NCBI GenBank assembly: GCA_963678925.1
Contig: OY787533.1
Coordinates: forward strand, 2,480,001 to 2,544,000
DNA length: 64,000 nt
Direction: 5' to 3'
Origin: G963665925 sp963678925
GTDB lineage: Bacteria > Bacillota > Clostridia > Peptostreptococcales > Acidaminobacteraceae
Part shown: in pieces, positions 9,515-18,515 of the stretch
Numbering within the stretch: the first letter of the stretch is position 1
Layout of the letters: every line of letters starts with the position of its first letter
Notes under the pieces: generated by a model
What the model was told of the DNA's origin: nothing
The model's input: the letters and a program-made list of their open reading frames with translations, nothing else
Databases searched by the model: none
Position numbers and translations under genes: made by a program

Positions 9515-9560
9515 CAAAGGCGTCTTTTTAAAGGATTTACTTTTTAAATCGGAGATATTC

Positions 9561-9569
9561 TGTTATAAT
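9561..9569 (+). promoter_or_regulatory. Candidate extended -10 promoter for the ornithine cyclodeaminase gene
   Basis: TG-t-TATAAT at 9561-9569; a second TATAAT lies at 9614-9619. No clear -35 hexamer. Both are upstream of the leader terminator at 9668-9699. Confidence 0.4.
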
Positions 9570-9667
9570 TACGCAATAGAAATATTAAATTATCGTAATC
9601 TATTGAGTGCTATTATAATTTGTTCAAACAGTGGATTAGGGTATCAAGTTCATAAATTTTGATGAAT

Positions 9668-9699
9668 GACCATCATTTATATTTTCTGATGGTCTTTTT
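9668..9699 (+). terminator. Leader terminator upstream of the ornithine cyclodeaminase gene
   Basis: gaccatca (9668-9675) pairs with tgatggtc (9687-9694) and is followed by ttttta. It lies between candidate promoters and the coding start at 9745, so it may attenuate the gene or end a short leader RNA. No known riboswitch class was recognised in the ~100 bases before it. Confidence 0.6.
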
Positions 9700-9744
9700 A
9701 TATGCAGAAGAATGGTTGGAAAGTGACGAGAGGATGTAGGAGAT

Positions 9745-10884
9745 ATGGGATTCAAACTTAAATCATATACCGCACCGGACTTTACAGAGGCGCGGTTTGA
9801 GGAGGCGCCAAATGCAGTGTGTGCTGAAGTTCTTAAGGACGGCGTAGCACCTGTGAACTTTCATGCAATGAGTATTTTTCCGGAGTACTTCAAAATAGAT
9901 GGACATTGGTATTTGGCCAAAGAGAGCCGCATGGACTGTGTACCGGTGGTAGAGGGTAGAGAAATCGCCATTCGGGAGTTTCGACACCTTAAGAAGGGGG
10001 ATGTCGTTGTGACTGGCAGAACCGAAGATGCCAGCGAAGGGATCTTTGTGCACCACGACGGATTTGGCAAGGAGGAAAAAGCCCAGGACCTATTTGCCTT
10101 TAGGTCTGGACATTCACGGGAAACTTCCTTTTCAAAGGATTACGACGAGCTTTATGACCTTTTGAAGCATGAGAAGGAACATGGGAAAATCGTGTGGGTC
10201 ATGGGACCGGCATTCTCCTTTGATCATGACGCGCGCAACGCATTTTCTCAGCTGATTGCAAATGGGTATGTCGATGCCATATTGGCAGGAAATGCACTGG
10301 CGACACATGACCTGGAAGGCGCCTATCTCAGAACGGCTCTGGGCCAGGATATCTATACACAGGAGAGCCGTCCAAATGGACATTACAACCACCTTGCGAC
10401 AATCAATCGGGTCAAGCATCATGGCAGTATAGAGGCCTTCGTTGAAAATGAGAACATAAGCGATGGCATCATGTATCACTGCGTAAAGCACAAGGTGCCT
10501 TATGTGCTTGCTGGCTCCATCCGGGATGACGGACCGCTTCCATCGGTATATAGCGATGCCTATGAAGCTCAGGACGCCATGCGTCATGAAGTCAAGGATG
10601 CAACGACAGTCATCTGTATGGCGACCATGCTCCATACCATTGCGACCGGGAACATGACGCCATCCTACCGAATGCTCGAGGATGGTAGTGTAAGAGAAAT
10701 TTATTTCTACTGCGTGGATATATCCGAGTTTACAGTAAATAAGCTGAGTGACCGCGGCAGCTTGTCCGCACATGGTATTGTGACCAATGTCCAGGATTTC
10801 ATCTGCAACGTCTGCAAGGGTCTGGGCATGCCGCTTGAAAAAGACTTTGTTGAGGTTGAGCATATAAACATTGAAAATGTATAG
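9745..10884 (+). CDS. Archaeal-type ornithine cyclodeaminase / LOR-SDH conserved-region protein (TIGR00300 family)
   Basis: A 379-residue protein. The C-terminal two thirds match the LOR/SDH conserved region: KIVWVMGPAFSFDHDARNAF, GNALATHDLEGA (~182-193), IRDDGPLPSV and TVICMATMLHTIATGNMTPS. Family members in methanogens and cyanobacteria deaminate and cyclise ornithine to proline with bound NAD. The N-terminal ~110 residues are less conserved. RBS gatgtaggagat precedes ATG 9745. The gene lies within 8 kb of diaminopropionate ammonia-lyase, suggesting a diamino-acid catabolism region, but the substrate here is inferred. Confidence 0.8.
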   Translation: MGFKLKSYTAPDFTEARFEEAPNAVCAEVLKDGVAPVNFHAMSIFPEYFKIDGHWYLAKESRMDCVPVVEGREIAIREFRHLKKGDVVVTGRTEDASEGIFVHHDGFGKEEKAQDLFAFRSGHSRETSFSKDYDELYDLLKHEKEHGKIVWVMGPAFSFDHDARNAFSQLIANGYVDAILAGNALATHDLEGAYLRTALGQDIYTQESRPNGHYNHLATINRVKHHGSIEAFVENENISDGIMYHCVKHKVPYVLAGSIRDDGPLPSVYSDAYEAQDAMRHEVKDATTVICMATMLHTIATGNMTPSYRMLEDGSVREIYFYCVDISEFTVNKLSDRGSLSAHGIVTNVQDFICNVCKGLGMPLEKDFVEVEHINIENV

Positions 10885-10892
10885 GTAAAAGA

Positions 10893-10927
10893 GGTGCCTG
10901 GTCCCGTAAGGGGAAGGCGCCTTTTTT
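10893..10927 (+). terminator. Rho-independent terminator after the ornithine cyclodeaminase gene
   Basis: ggtgcc (10893-10898) pairs with ggcgcc (10916-10921), with an inner tccc/ggga-type stem, followed by six T. Confidence 0.8.
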
Positions 10928-10964
10928 AATTGTCTAGGAAATTTCATTTCCTAGACAATTAAAA
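10924..10964. repeat. Perfect 19-bp palindrome with 3-base loop
   Basis: Arms 10924-10942 and 10946-10964 (core tgtctaggaaat / atttcctagaca) are exactly complementary around ttc. It overlaps the T-run of the preceding terminator. Confidence 0.85.
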
Positions 10965-11002
10965 CGTGGGGATTGACAAGGGGTTCCCCTTGTCCGGTTC
11001 AA

Positions 11003-11030
11003 GGAGGGTGCTCAGCTGGCATTGCCAGCG
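11003..11030 (+). repeat. Copy 2 of the 28-bp structured repeat
   Basis: ggagggtgctcagctggc followed by attgccagcg. gctggc-att-gccagc forms a perfect hairpin. Matches 9487-9514 at 26 of 28 bases. Confidence 0.7.
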
Positions 11031-11059
11031 TCGAAGGGAACCATAGGGTTCCCTAGCGA

Positions 11060-11080
11060 AGCGCTGAAAGCGCCTTTTTT
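11060..11080 (+). terminator. Rho-independent terminator inside the 10943-11098 element
   Basis: agcgct-gaa-agcgc stem followed by ctttttta. It is the second terminator after the ornithine cyclodeaminase gene, so it may end an RNA that contains the structured repeat. Confidence 0.65.
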
Positions 11081-11170
11081 ATAGTCTGGGAAATGAAATG
11101 CTGTTTTGTAGGTCGCTGTGGGAGAATTACAGGCTAAGCATTTTGTCCGTAACATGATGCACTGGAAATT

Positions 11171-11179
11171 TGTTATAAT
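11171..11179 (+). promoter_or_regulatory. Extended -10 promoter cut off from its gene by IS1380
   Basis: TG-t-TATAAT, ending only four bases before the IS1380 left end at 11184. If the IS and one target copy are removed, the promoter lies about 50 bases before the RBS of the iron-sulfur protein gene at 12891. Confidence 0.55.
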
Positions 11180-11183
11180 TTAT
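11179..11183. repeat. Left 5-bp target duplication of the IS1380 element
   Basis: tttat, repeated at 12839-12843 on the other side of the element. Confidence 0.85.
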
Positions 11184-12838
11184 CCTGAATTATTCATGAA
11201 CCTAACAACAAAAGTACTCTACACCGCATAATCACAGCATTTGAGATAAATAACATGTTTCACTTATTAAGTGAAACGAAAACAATAGAAAAAGAGCTCC
11301 TTCTTTGTTAAAATCTAAGCGTCCAAGCCCAAAACTAAAACAAAGGAGAACCCCTTTCCATGTCCAGTTTAGATACATTTCGCTTAGAAAGCAACAGTAA
11401 ATTCAAAATAAATTTTGACGGCGGTGATTTGTCCTCAGATTCAGGACTGCTTCTTATAAAAGAATTTGCCCACAAGATTGGTTTCCATAAGCATACGAAT
11501 CAGTTTAAAACAGATGAAAATTCCTGCCGAACGCATAAGGATCACCAAAATCTATGTCAACTCGTCTATCAAGTTATTGCAGGATATTTCAACGATGACG
11601 ATGCAGATGAACTGACAAATGAACCTGTGTTTAGAAGCATACTTGACAAGAAAACGCTCGCTTCCCAGCCAACTCTTTCAAGATTTTGGAACCGAATGAA
11701 CGAAGCAACAATGCTGCAATATGGTGATATTACTAAATCTATGAGAGACTCTGTTTATCAGATAGAGATGCCTGAACAAGTCCTGCTGGATCTGGATTCA
11801 ACCTTGCTGAATACTTACGGAAAACAGGAAGGTGAAGGCTTTAACTATCATTACAGCGCTCATGGTTATCATCCATTACTCTGTTATGACGGTCTTACAG
11901 GTGATCTGCTTAAGGCAGAACTGCGTGATGGTACAACTTACTCTTCAAATGGCGTTGCCCATTTCATGCAGCCACTGCTTGATGAGTATTCAAAGAACTA
12001 TCCCAACATCAAACTCTTTTTAAGAGGGGATAGTGGTTTTGCCACTCCGGATTTATTTAAGCAATGTGAAACAAATGGAGTCTCTTATGCAATCCGATTA
12101 AAGGCAAACAGTGTGTTATACTCACATGCACGCCATCTTGATGAGCAAATCGCAGAAGTGACTAAAGACAACGCCATAGATTATGTTGTTCGTTACGATG
12201 AGTTTGAATACAAAGCCGGCAAATGGGATTATCCAAGGCGCGTCATTGTCAAAGTCGAAAAGCCTTACAATCAGTTGACGAATCAGTACTCATTCATTGT
12301 GACCAACATGGCTTTAAGCCCTGAGAACATACTCAAATACTATCGCAACCGGGGCGCGATGGAAAATTTCATCAAAGAAAGCAAAAGTGGATTTGATTTT
12401 TCGTCCACTTCAAGCAGAAGTAAGCTTGTCAATGCAAATCGTCTTCAGCTGCATATGTTAGCTTACAATCTGTTCAATTATTTCAAACGCTTGGTTTTGC
12501 CCAAGAATATGAGGAAAATGCAGATCGATACCATTCGTTTGAAGTTGATCAAGGTTGCTTCTAAAATTGTAAAAGCAGCAAGATACCTTACTTTCAAACT
12601 TTGTAGTAGTTGCCCTTATAAAACTGAATTTTATACAGTTCTTAAAAACATAAGGCAACTTCCGAAGTTGGAATAGATACAATCTTTGATCTTTGGCAAC
12701 TCAAAATCATTACGTGGACATTTACGGGAGCAGTCTGCCTATTTTCAGCTCCAAATCACATTATCATTAAGACAATATCCTAAAAATGACATCGCGTGAT
12801 GATTCTTGAGTTAGGAATAACGTCATGAATAATTCAGG
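11184..12838 (+). mobile_element. Complete IS1380-family insertion sequence
   Basis: A 1655-bp element with perfect 16-bp terminal inverted repeats: cctgaattattcatga at 11184-11199 and its complement at 12823-12838. Flanked by 5-bp direct repeats tttat. The length and the CCT-initial ends fit the IS1380 family. One intact transposase gene. Confidence 0.94.
11360..12676 (+). CDS. IS1380-family transposase
   Basis: A 438-residue DDE transposase. The N-terminal GGDLSSDSGLLLIKEFA is the family signature; LDLDSTLLNTYGKQEG supplies the first catalytic Asp, LFLRGDSGFATP the second and YRNRGAMENFIKE the Glu (YREK-like region). Start ATG 11360 follows the RBS aaaggagaacccctttcc. The frame is intact and fills the element. 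Confidence 0.95.
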   Translation: MSSLDTFRLESNSKFKINFDGGDLSSDSGLLLIKEFAHKIGFHKHTNQFKTDENSCRTHKDHQNLCQLVYQVIAGYFNDDDADELTNEPVFRSILDKKTLASQPTLSRFWNRMNEATMLQYGDITKSMRDSVYQIEMPEQVLLDLDSTLLNTYGKQEGEGFNYHYSAHGYHPLLCYDGLTGDLLKAELRDGTTYSSNGVAHFMQPLLDEYSKNYPNIKLFLRGDSGFATPDLFKQCETNGVSYAIRLKANSVLYSHARHLDEQIAEVTKDNAIDYVVRYDEFEYKAGKWDYPRRVIVKVEKPYNQLTNQYSFIVTNMALSPENILKYYRNRGAMENFIKESKSGFDFSSTSSRSKLVNANRLQLHMLAYNLFNYFKRLVLPKNMRKMQIDTIRLKLIKVASKIVKAARYLTFKLCSSCPYKTEFYTVLKNIRQLPKLE

Positions 12839-12843
12839 TTTAT
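12839..12843. repeat. Right 5-bp target duplication of the IS1380 element
   Basis: tttat, identical to 11179-11183. Confidence 0.85.
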
Positions 12844-12890
12844 TAAGACATAATTGAGCGTAATACAATGGATAAAACAGTGGGGGAAAA

Positions 12891-14150
12891 ATGGCACATT
12901 TGACTGGACGAACAGGCTATAAGAATCTGATAGACCGCTACAATAAATTTCCGCAGGGGGCACCAGAGTCGGAGTCCTTATATGAAATCTTAAAGGTGAT
13001 GTTTACCCATGAGGAGGCGTCGCTGGTATCCCTTCTGCCCATTAAGCCTTTTGGTGTTAAGGATGCTGCACGCATATGGAAGAAATCTGAGGACGAGGCC
13101 TATGTAATTCTGAACAACTTGGCAGAAAAGGCCCTCCTACTCGACATGAATGACAAGACAGAGCAGAAATATGTCGTGCCGCCACCTATGATTGGATTTT
13201 TCGAGTTTGCCCTCATGCGCACTGGAGGACATTTTGATCAGAAGCTTCTGAGTGCGCTCTTTCATCAGTATTTGGAAACAGAAGAAGACTTTATGCGCAA
13301 GCTGCTGTCGCTGAAAACGCCGATTGGCAGAGTTCTCGTCAATGAAAAATCGGTACAGGAAGCAGACATGGCATATGTTCTCGACTACGAAAAGGCGACA
13401 CGTATTATTGAAAAGGCTGAGAGTGTTGGCGTAAGCCGCTGCTACTGCAGACATAAGGCAGAGCATTTGGGTGAGCACTGCGATGCGCCTCAGGAGGTCT
13501 GTCTTTCCATCAACAACCTGTCGCATTCCCTGTCAAAGCATGGCTACGCCAGACTGATTTCAAAGGAAGAGGCCATTGAAATACTTGAGCTGGCTTATGC
13601 ACATAATCTGATACAGTTCGCTGAGAATGTGCAGGACGATGTGGGATTCATCTGTAACTGCTGTGCGTGCTGCTGCCTTGCGTTAAAGGGTGCAAAAAAG
13701 ATGGGGGTTCCACAGGCCATCAGCTCTTCAAACTTCATTGCAGTTAAAAACGACACGTGTGTGAACTGCAGGAAATGTGTTCCGGTTTGCCCGGTAGGCT
13801 GTTTTTCTGTGGAAGAGAAAAATGGAAAGGCACATGTGACATTCGACGCAACCCTTTGTCTAGGGTGTGGTGTATGCGAACGTGTTTGCAAGCCCAGTGC
13901 AGTTCAGATGGAAAAGCGGGAAAAAAGAATTTTCACACCGGTCAATACAGTCCATAAGCTGGTCCTTGAGGCCATTGAAACCGATACACTGCACAATCTG
14001 ATTTTTGACAATCAGGCAATGGCAAGTCATCGGTTCATGGCGGCGTTTACGGGTGCCTTTTTGAAGCTGCCGCCGGTAAAGCAAATGCTGGTAAGTGAGA
14101 AGTTTCAGTCCAAGTATCTGCTGCGACTGATTGAGAAAGCGAATGTATAG
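12891..14150 (+). CDS. 4Fe-4S dicluster protein with N-terminal winged-helix-like region
   Basis: A 419-residue cytoplasmic protein. Residues ~1-110 look like a helical, winged-helix-type region. The middle has a cysteine-rich patch (RCYCRHKAEHLGEHCDAP and ICNCCACCC), and residues ~285-345 hold two ferredoxin motifs (CVNCRKCVPVCPVGC and CLGCGVCERVC). I recall such proteins as common in Clostridia, with unknown redox partners. RBS gtggggg precedes ATG 12891. Its presumed promoter is now on the far side of the IS1380 element. Confidence 0.8.
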   Translation: MAHLTGRTGYKNLIDRYNKFPQGAPESESLYEILKVMFTHEEASLVSLLPIKPFGVKDAARIWKKSEDEAYVILNNLAEKALLLDMNDKTEQKYVVPPPMIGFFEFALMRTGGHFDQKLLSALFHQYLETEEDFMRKLLSLKTPIGRVLVNEKSVQEADMAYVLDYEKATRIIEKAESVGVSRCYCRHKAEHLGEHCDAPQEVCLSINNLSHSLSKHGYARLISKEEAIEILELAYAHNLIQFAENVQDDVGFICNCCACCCLALKGAKKMGVPQAISSSNFIAVKNDTCVNCRKCVPVCPVGCFSVEEKNGKAHVTFDATLCLGCGVCERVCKPSAVQMEKREKRIFTPVNTVHKLVLEAIETDTLHNLIFDNQAMASHRFMAAFTGAFLKLPPVKQMLVSEKFQSKYLLRLIEKANV

Positions 14151-14347
14151 ATGAAAAATCAAGGAAATGTTAGATGATTTTTTTGAATAATCAAAATAAA
14201 ATTTGTAAAACTATACATATGTATTGCATACTATTATATATCACATTGCGTTTAATCAAGATGTGAAGACAAGCCATTTTACTTGAAGCGATTCATATAG
14301 ATGTGTTTAGATAACAATGAAATTACCAGGAAATTAAGGACGGGACT

Positions 14348-17215
14348 ATGGAAAATAGATATGCTTGGAAGATAATATTCATATTTATGCTCATATTTGC
14401 AGCTGGTGGGTTTCATACTGGAAGTGGATTTGCAACGACACTGTTTACAGAAGAGGAGTCTGCATTCATATCAGGCAACCGTGACAAGGTATACACGGTT
14501 GCGATTGAAGGCAGCGAAAATGTAACGACATTTTTAAATGAAGAAAACAAAGGACTTGTTTACCAGGTTGTGGATATGATTGAAGCGCAAACTGGTTTGA
14601 ACTTCAGGATTGTATCTCAACCGACTGTTGCCGAGTTTGTCAATTCAATTGAGACACAAAGCTATGATGTCTACATTGGTCCAAACTATACGGAAGAACG
14701 GGACGAACATCTTCATTTTACACCTGTTCTTTTCAATGAATCCTACTATTTTTATGCCAATAGCGCCTATGACTATATTCCCGACCTCTATCATATAGAA
14801 GGGATGCATATTGGTGTATTAGCAGGGGATTATATTGTAAATAGACTGACTGCTGATTATCAGGTGCCAGAAGAATCCATTGTATTTTTTAAGAATCGCA
14901 TAGAACTGCAAGAAGCACTAAATGAAGGATTAATCGAGATGGCAGTTAGTGCAATTGAACTGGGATATTACACAGACGATATCGTTTTAATCTCCAGGTT
15001 AAACACCTATAACACAGCACTGGCAAGAGTTAGTGTAAATCGAAATAAACCCATGCTGGCAGAAATTATCGATAAGGTGATAACAAATGTTTTAAACACG
15101 AAAGATCTTGAGGAGATACGTAAGCAGACACAGATCAATTATGTAAAAAACTTGTATGTTCAAAGCTTGAGTGAAGAAGAACAAATGTATATAAACACTT
15201 GCGATGCAATTTATTTTACGGGTCACTATGATCCGAAAATTATTGGGAGTGTGATTGATGCCTTATCGACTACAATTGGCATTCCAATTGTTAAGGAAGC
15301 CCTAGAATCAGACGAAAACAATTTTCTTGTACTTGGTGTGGATACAGATGATTCTGAGGTGAAAAGCACACTTAGGCGGGCGGGTCCAATCATGGATGTT
15401 GAGGCCCATGTGATTGGGACAAATACATCCAATTTGATTTCGAGTGTGCATTCGCTCGAAGGGAAGACAATTGGAATAGATGCACAATCAGTTTTATTGG
15501 ATTCTTTAGGTGCGTATAAGAACATTGTCTCTGTTAAAAAATACAGGGATTTGAAAATGATGTTTGAAGACCTCTCATCAGGCAAGATTGATTATGTAAT
15601 AGATACGGAAATAAAGTGTATCGTATTTTTGCGAGACTATAAGAAGTACAATCCCATGCTTGTAAGTGAAGGTGTTTACAAGGCGCCGGTATATTTATAT
15701 GTTCCAAAGGAAAACATTAATTTGATAAATTGTGTTGATAAGCTCAAATTTACAAATGAAAATTATAACGCAGAATATATACGAGTGAAGGACAAACTTC
15801 TTCAGACTATACAGACAGAGGAGATTAACAGCGTCAAACGAAAAACAATCATGCTTATGCTGCTTATCATCGTATTTGTTCTGATGCTGTTTTTATACGG
15901 TTATTTCCACGGACAGCAAATCAAGCGCGAGCGTGATTTACTCTACAAGCAGTCTCACGATGAAGAAACAGGTCTGTATACTAAAAATTGGTTTTTGTCC
16001 AATTTTGAAGAACTTTTCTATTTTAATCAGAGACTGGCAATTGTATCCATTGACTTGAAAGAAGTGCATTTGGCATATAGCTCCGATAACTATAGACTGC
16101 ACAGTACGTTTATCAGCAGAATTGCTGCATATATTAAACAGCTACCACAATATGATCGGGAAATCGTCGCTGCACGTGGTTCTCAAAAAACACTGCTTCT
16201 ATCATTTGCACAGTTTTGCGAGCGAGATCAAGTAATCAATTTTATAGAGGATCTGATGGGAAAAATTGAAGCATGGTCAGAGAATCGAGATTTTGCGAAA
16301 GAGGGTGTTCATGCAGGCCTTGTATTTGTAGAGGATATAATGCATATGGATTCGGTTGAAGGAGTGGTTCAAACAGCTATATCAACCGCTGAGTATGCTG
16401 GAAGTGCATTGCAGACTAATATGATTGTCTATACGGCAGAGCTCCAGGAAATCCTGGATGAGACATCCTATATTAACGCGTCGATTCTTGAAAACAATTG
16501 GCGGAGTAAGATAAAAGTGGCCTATCAACCGATTGTCAGCCGAAACAAGTCCACGATAAAAGGATTTGAAGCCTTGGTTCGCTGGATAGAGGAGGATGGG
16601 AGAATATTCGGTCCTGATAAGTTTGTTGCAGCATTTGAAGCCATGTATCGGATTGAAGATATGACGAAGCAAGTTATTGAACTCACTTTGAACAAGTTGA
16701 ATCACTTTGTCCAGGAGTATGGAGAAGATATTTATATTTCAGTGAATCTTTCGCCTAAAGACAAATTTGAAAAATCAACTATTGATTGGCTAGTGCAAGA
16801 GTTGAAGTCCAGGGGTCACAATCCAAAAAATATTCGGATTGAAATTACGGAATCTGCAATCATAGAAAATCGGCAAATGCTTATAGAGTTTGTAGATTAT
16901 GCGAAGTACAATGGCATACACATTGCTTTGGATGATTTTGGGACGGGGTATTCGTCTTTATCTTATTTGGGTGAAATGAATTTTTCCATAGTTAAGATCG
17001 ATCGCAGTTTCGTTATTAAAATGCTGCATGATAAGAAGGCTGAAGCGGTTATATATGCAATTTTTGAACTATCTAGAAAGCTGGGTTTCTCTGTAATCGC
17101 AGAAGGTGTGGAAGAACTGGAACAAGTTGAATATTTAGCTGTGAATTTCGATGTGGATTTTCAAGGGTATTATTTTGGAAAGCCAGAGTTGAAATACGAA
17201 GATGAATTGGGTTGA
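14348..17215 (+). CDS. Membrane sensor with periplasmic-binding-type domains, degenerate GGDEF and EAL phosphodiesterase domain
   Basis: A 955-residue signalling protein predicted to hydrolyse cyclic-di-GMP. A signal peptide (1-~28) precedes two solute-binding-protein-3-like lobes (~48-270 and ~285-490). A transmembrane helix lies at ~499-521. Next is a GGDEF-like region (DEETGLYTKNWF) in which the GGDEF signature is replaced by ARGSQK, so it should not make c-di-GMP. The EAL domain retains GFEALVRW (Glu741), EITES, DDFGTGYSS (Asp862-Asp863), KIDRSF and AEGVE, so it looks catalytically complete. Only 18 bases separate it from the ammonia-lyase gene, with no terminator between, suggesting co-transcription. 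Confidence 0.9.
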   Translation: MENRYAWKIIFIFMLIFAAGGFHTGSGFATTLFTEEESAFISGNRDKVYTVAIEGSENVTTFLNEENKGLVYQVVDMIEAQTGLNFRIVSQPTVAEFVNSIETQSYDVYIGPNYTEERDEHLHFTPVLFNESYYFYANSAYDYIPDLYHIEGMHIGVLAGDYIVNRLTADYQVPEESIVFFKNRIELQEALNEGLIEMAVSAIELGYYTDDIVLISRLNTYNTALARVSVNRNKPMLAEIIDKVITNVLNTKDLEEIRKQTQINYVKNLYVQSLSEEEQMYINTCDAIYFTGHYDPKIIGSVIDALSTTIGIPIVKEALESDENNFLVLGVDTDDSEVKSTLRRAGPIMDVEAHVIGTNTSNLISSVHSLEGKTIGIDAQSVLLDSLGAYKNIVSVKKYRDLKMMFEDLSSGKIDYVIDTEIKCIVFLRDYKKYNPMLVSEGVYKAPVYLYVPKENINLINCVDKLKFTNENYNAEYIRVKDKLLQTIQTEEINSVKRKTIMLMLLIIVFVLMLFLYGYFHGQQIKRERDLLYKQSHDEETGLYTKNWFLSNFEELFYFNQRLAIVSIDLKEVHLAYSSDNYRLHSTFISRIAAYIKQLPQYDREIVAARGSQKTLLLSFAQFCERDQVINFIEDLMGKIEAWSENRDFAKEGVHAGLVFVEDIMHMDSVEGVVQTAISTAEYAGSALQTNMIVYTAELQEILDETSYINASILENNWRSKIKVAYQPIVSRNKSTIKGFEALVRWIEEDGRIFGPDKFVAAFEAMYRIEDMTKQVIELTLNKLNHFVQEYGEDIYISVNLSPKDKFEKSTIDWLVQELKSRGHNPKNIRIEITESAIIENRQMLIEFVDYAKYNGIHIALDDFGTGYSSLSYLGEMNFSIVKIDRSFVIKMLHDKKAEAVIYAIFELSRKLGFSVIAEGVEELEQVEYLAVNFDVDFQGYYFGKPELKYEDELG

Positions 17216-17233
17216 TTATAAGGGGATGATAGT

Positions 17234-18439
17234 GTGAGTACCATGGTGCGTATCGATTATGTTGAGAATGTGGATTCACGAAATACAGAGGCAAAAAAAG
17301 CAGATACCGCTCTTTTAAGTAGGGTTGAACTTGAAAATGTCTACAGGTTCCACAAGAGCTTTCCCGAATATGAAGAGACTCCACTGCATGAACTCGGTGA
17401 ACTGGCTCGACATATGGGGGTTGGGAACATACTGGTCAAAGACGAGTCCTACCGGTTCGGACTCAATGCGTTCAAGGTGCTTGGCGGGTCCTATGCCATT
17501 GCGCAGTATATCGCACAGGTCTTAGATCTGAGCAACGATGAAATGACGTTTGATATGTTGAAATCAGAGGAAGTCAGAGCGCGCCTGGGAGACGTTACAT
17601 TTGTGACCGCAACAGATGGAAACCATGGCCGGGGTGTGGCCTGGGCGGCAAGTCAGCTTGGACAGAAGTCCGTGGTCTTCATGCCAAAGGGGTCTTCGCA
17701 AATCAGACTTGAAAACATAAAGAAAGAGGGCGCCCAAGCTTCTATTCTCGATGTGAATTATGATGACGCAGTGCGGTTCGCAACACAATATGCTGATGAC
17801 AACAAGGGTATTTTCGTACAAGATACAGCTTGGGACGGCTATGAAGAAATCCCAACATGGATTATGCAGGGCTATACAACCCTTGCGCAGGAAGCCCTGG
17901 AGCAAATGCAAGCCAAGGCCATTCACAAGCCAACACATATTTTTCTGCAGGCGGGTGTGGGCTCATTCGCAAGCAGCGTTCTAGGCTACTTTGCAGATAT
18001 CTTTAAAGAAGACCGCCCGGTTTGCGCCATTCTTGAACCGGATCAGGCGGCATGCATCTACGAATCAGCGCGCCTTGGTGATGGCCAACCCCATGCTGTA
18101 AAAGGCGATTTGAACACGATTATGGCTGGACTTGCATGTGGTGAACCGAGCACGATATCATGGTGGATTCTACGGGACTATGCTGACCTGTATGCATCCT
18201 GTTCAGATGCGGTGGCAGAGCTGGGGATGCGTGTTTTAGGAAACCCGCTGCGCGGTGATTCACAGATTATTTCCGGGGAGTCCGGCGCTGTCGGCATGGG
18301 CTTCTTAAAGGCTGTAATGGAAGATGCGCGGTATGAAAGCATCAAAGAAAAGCTAAATCTGAATGCGGATTCTGTTATTCTTATAATCAGTACAGAAGGA
18401 GATACCGATGCGGACCATTACCGTAAGGTTGTCTGGTAA
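17234..18439 (+). CDS. dpaL: 2,3-diaminopropionate ammonia-lyase
   Basis: A 401-residue PLP enzyme of the threonine-dehydratase fold. It converts 2,3-diaminopropionate to pyruvate and ammonia. Recognised by DESYRFGLNAFKVLGGSYA, whose Lys binds PLP, TATDGNHGRGVAWAA, LQAGVGSFA and GLACGEPS. GTG start at 17234 follows aaggggatgat; an internal ATG lies three codons later. It follows the EAL gene closely and is followed by a flavodoxin/ferredoxin gene 76 bases downstream. Confidence 0.9.
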   Translation: MSTMVRIDYVENVDSRNTEAKKADTALLSRVELENVYRFHKSFPEYEETPLHELGELARHMGVGNILVKDESYRFGLNAFKVLGGSYAIAQYIAQVLDLSNDEMTFDMLKSEEVRARLGDVTFVTATDGNHGRGVAWAASQLGQKSVVFMPKGSSQIRLENIKKEGAQASILDVNYDDAVRFATQYADDNKGIFVQDTAWDGYEEIPTWIMQGYTTLAQEALEQMQAKAIHKPTHIFLQAGVGSFASSVLGYFADIFKEDRPVCAILEPDQAACIYESARLGDGQPHAVKGDLNTIMAGLACGEPSTISWWILRDYADLYASCSDAVAELGMRVLGNPLRGDSQIISGESGAVGMGFLKAVMEDARYESIKEKLNLNADSVILIISTEGDTDADHYRKVVW

Positions 18440-18515
18440 GCAGCTTAGGTAAAGAGGTTTTTGTTTCAGTAAAGACAGATCAATTTGAAAGAAAATCCTT
18501 TTGAGGAGGATGGAC

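Larger units (their letters stand above)
10943..11098. repeat. Possible MITE-like or structured RNA element (about 156 bp)
   Basis: Bounded by tttcatttcctagac (10943-10957) and its near-perfect inverse gtctgggaaatgaaa (11084-11098). Inside are gacaagggg/ccccttgtc (10974-10993 region), the second copy of the 28-bp repeat (11003-11030), agggaacc/gggttccct, and a gcgct-gaa-agcgc hairpin followed by ctttttt (11060-11080). ggttc (10996-11000) and gggttccc (from 11046) compete for the same gggaacc strand. No ORF. Confidence 0.45.

Noticed and set aside
10943..11098. tRNA or tRNA-Sec gene
   Set aside because: Hairpins and a terminator are present but no cloverleaf, anticodon arm or CCA/T-loop sequence can be placed.
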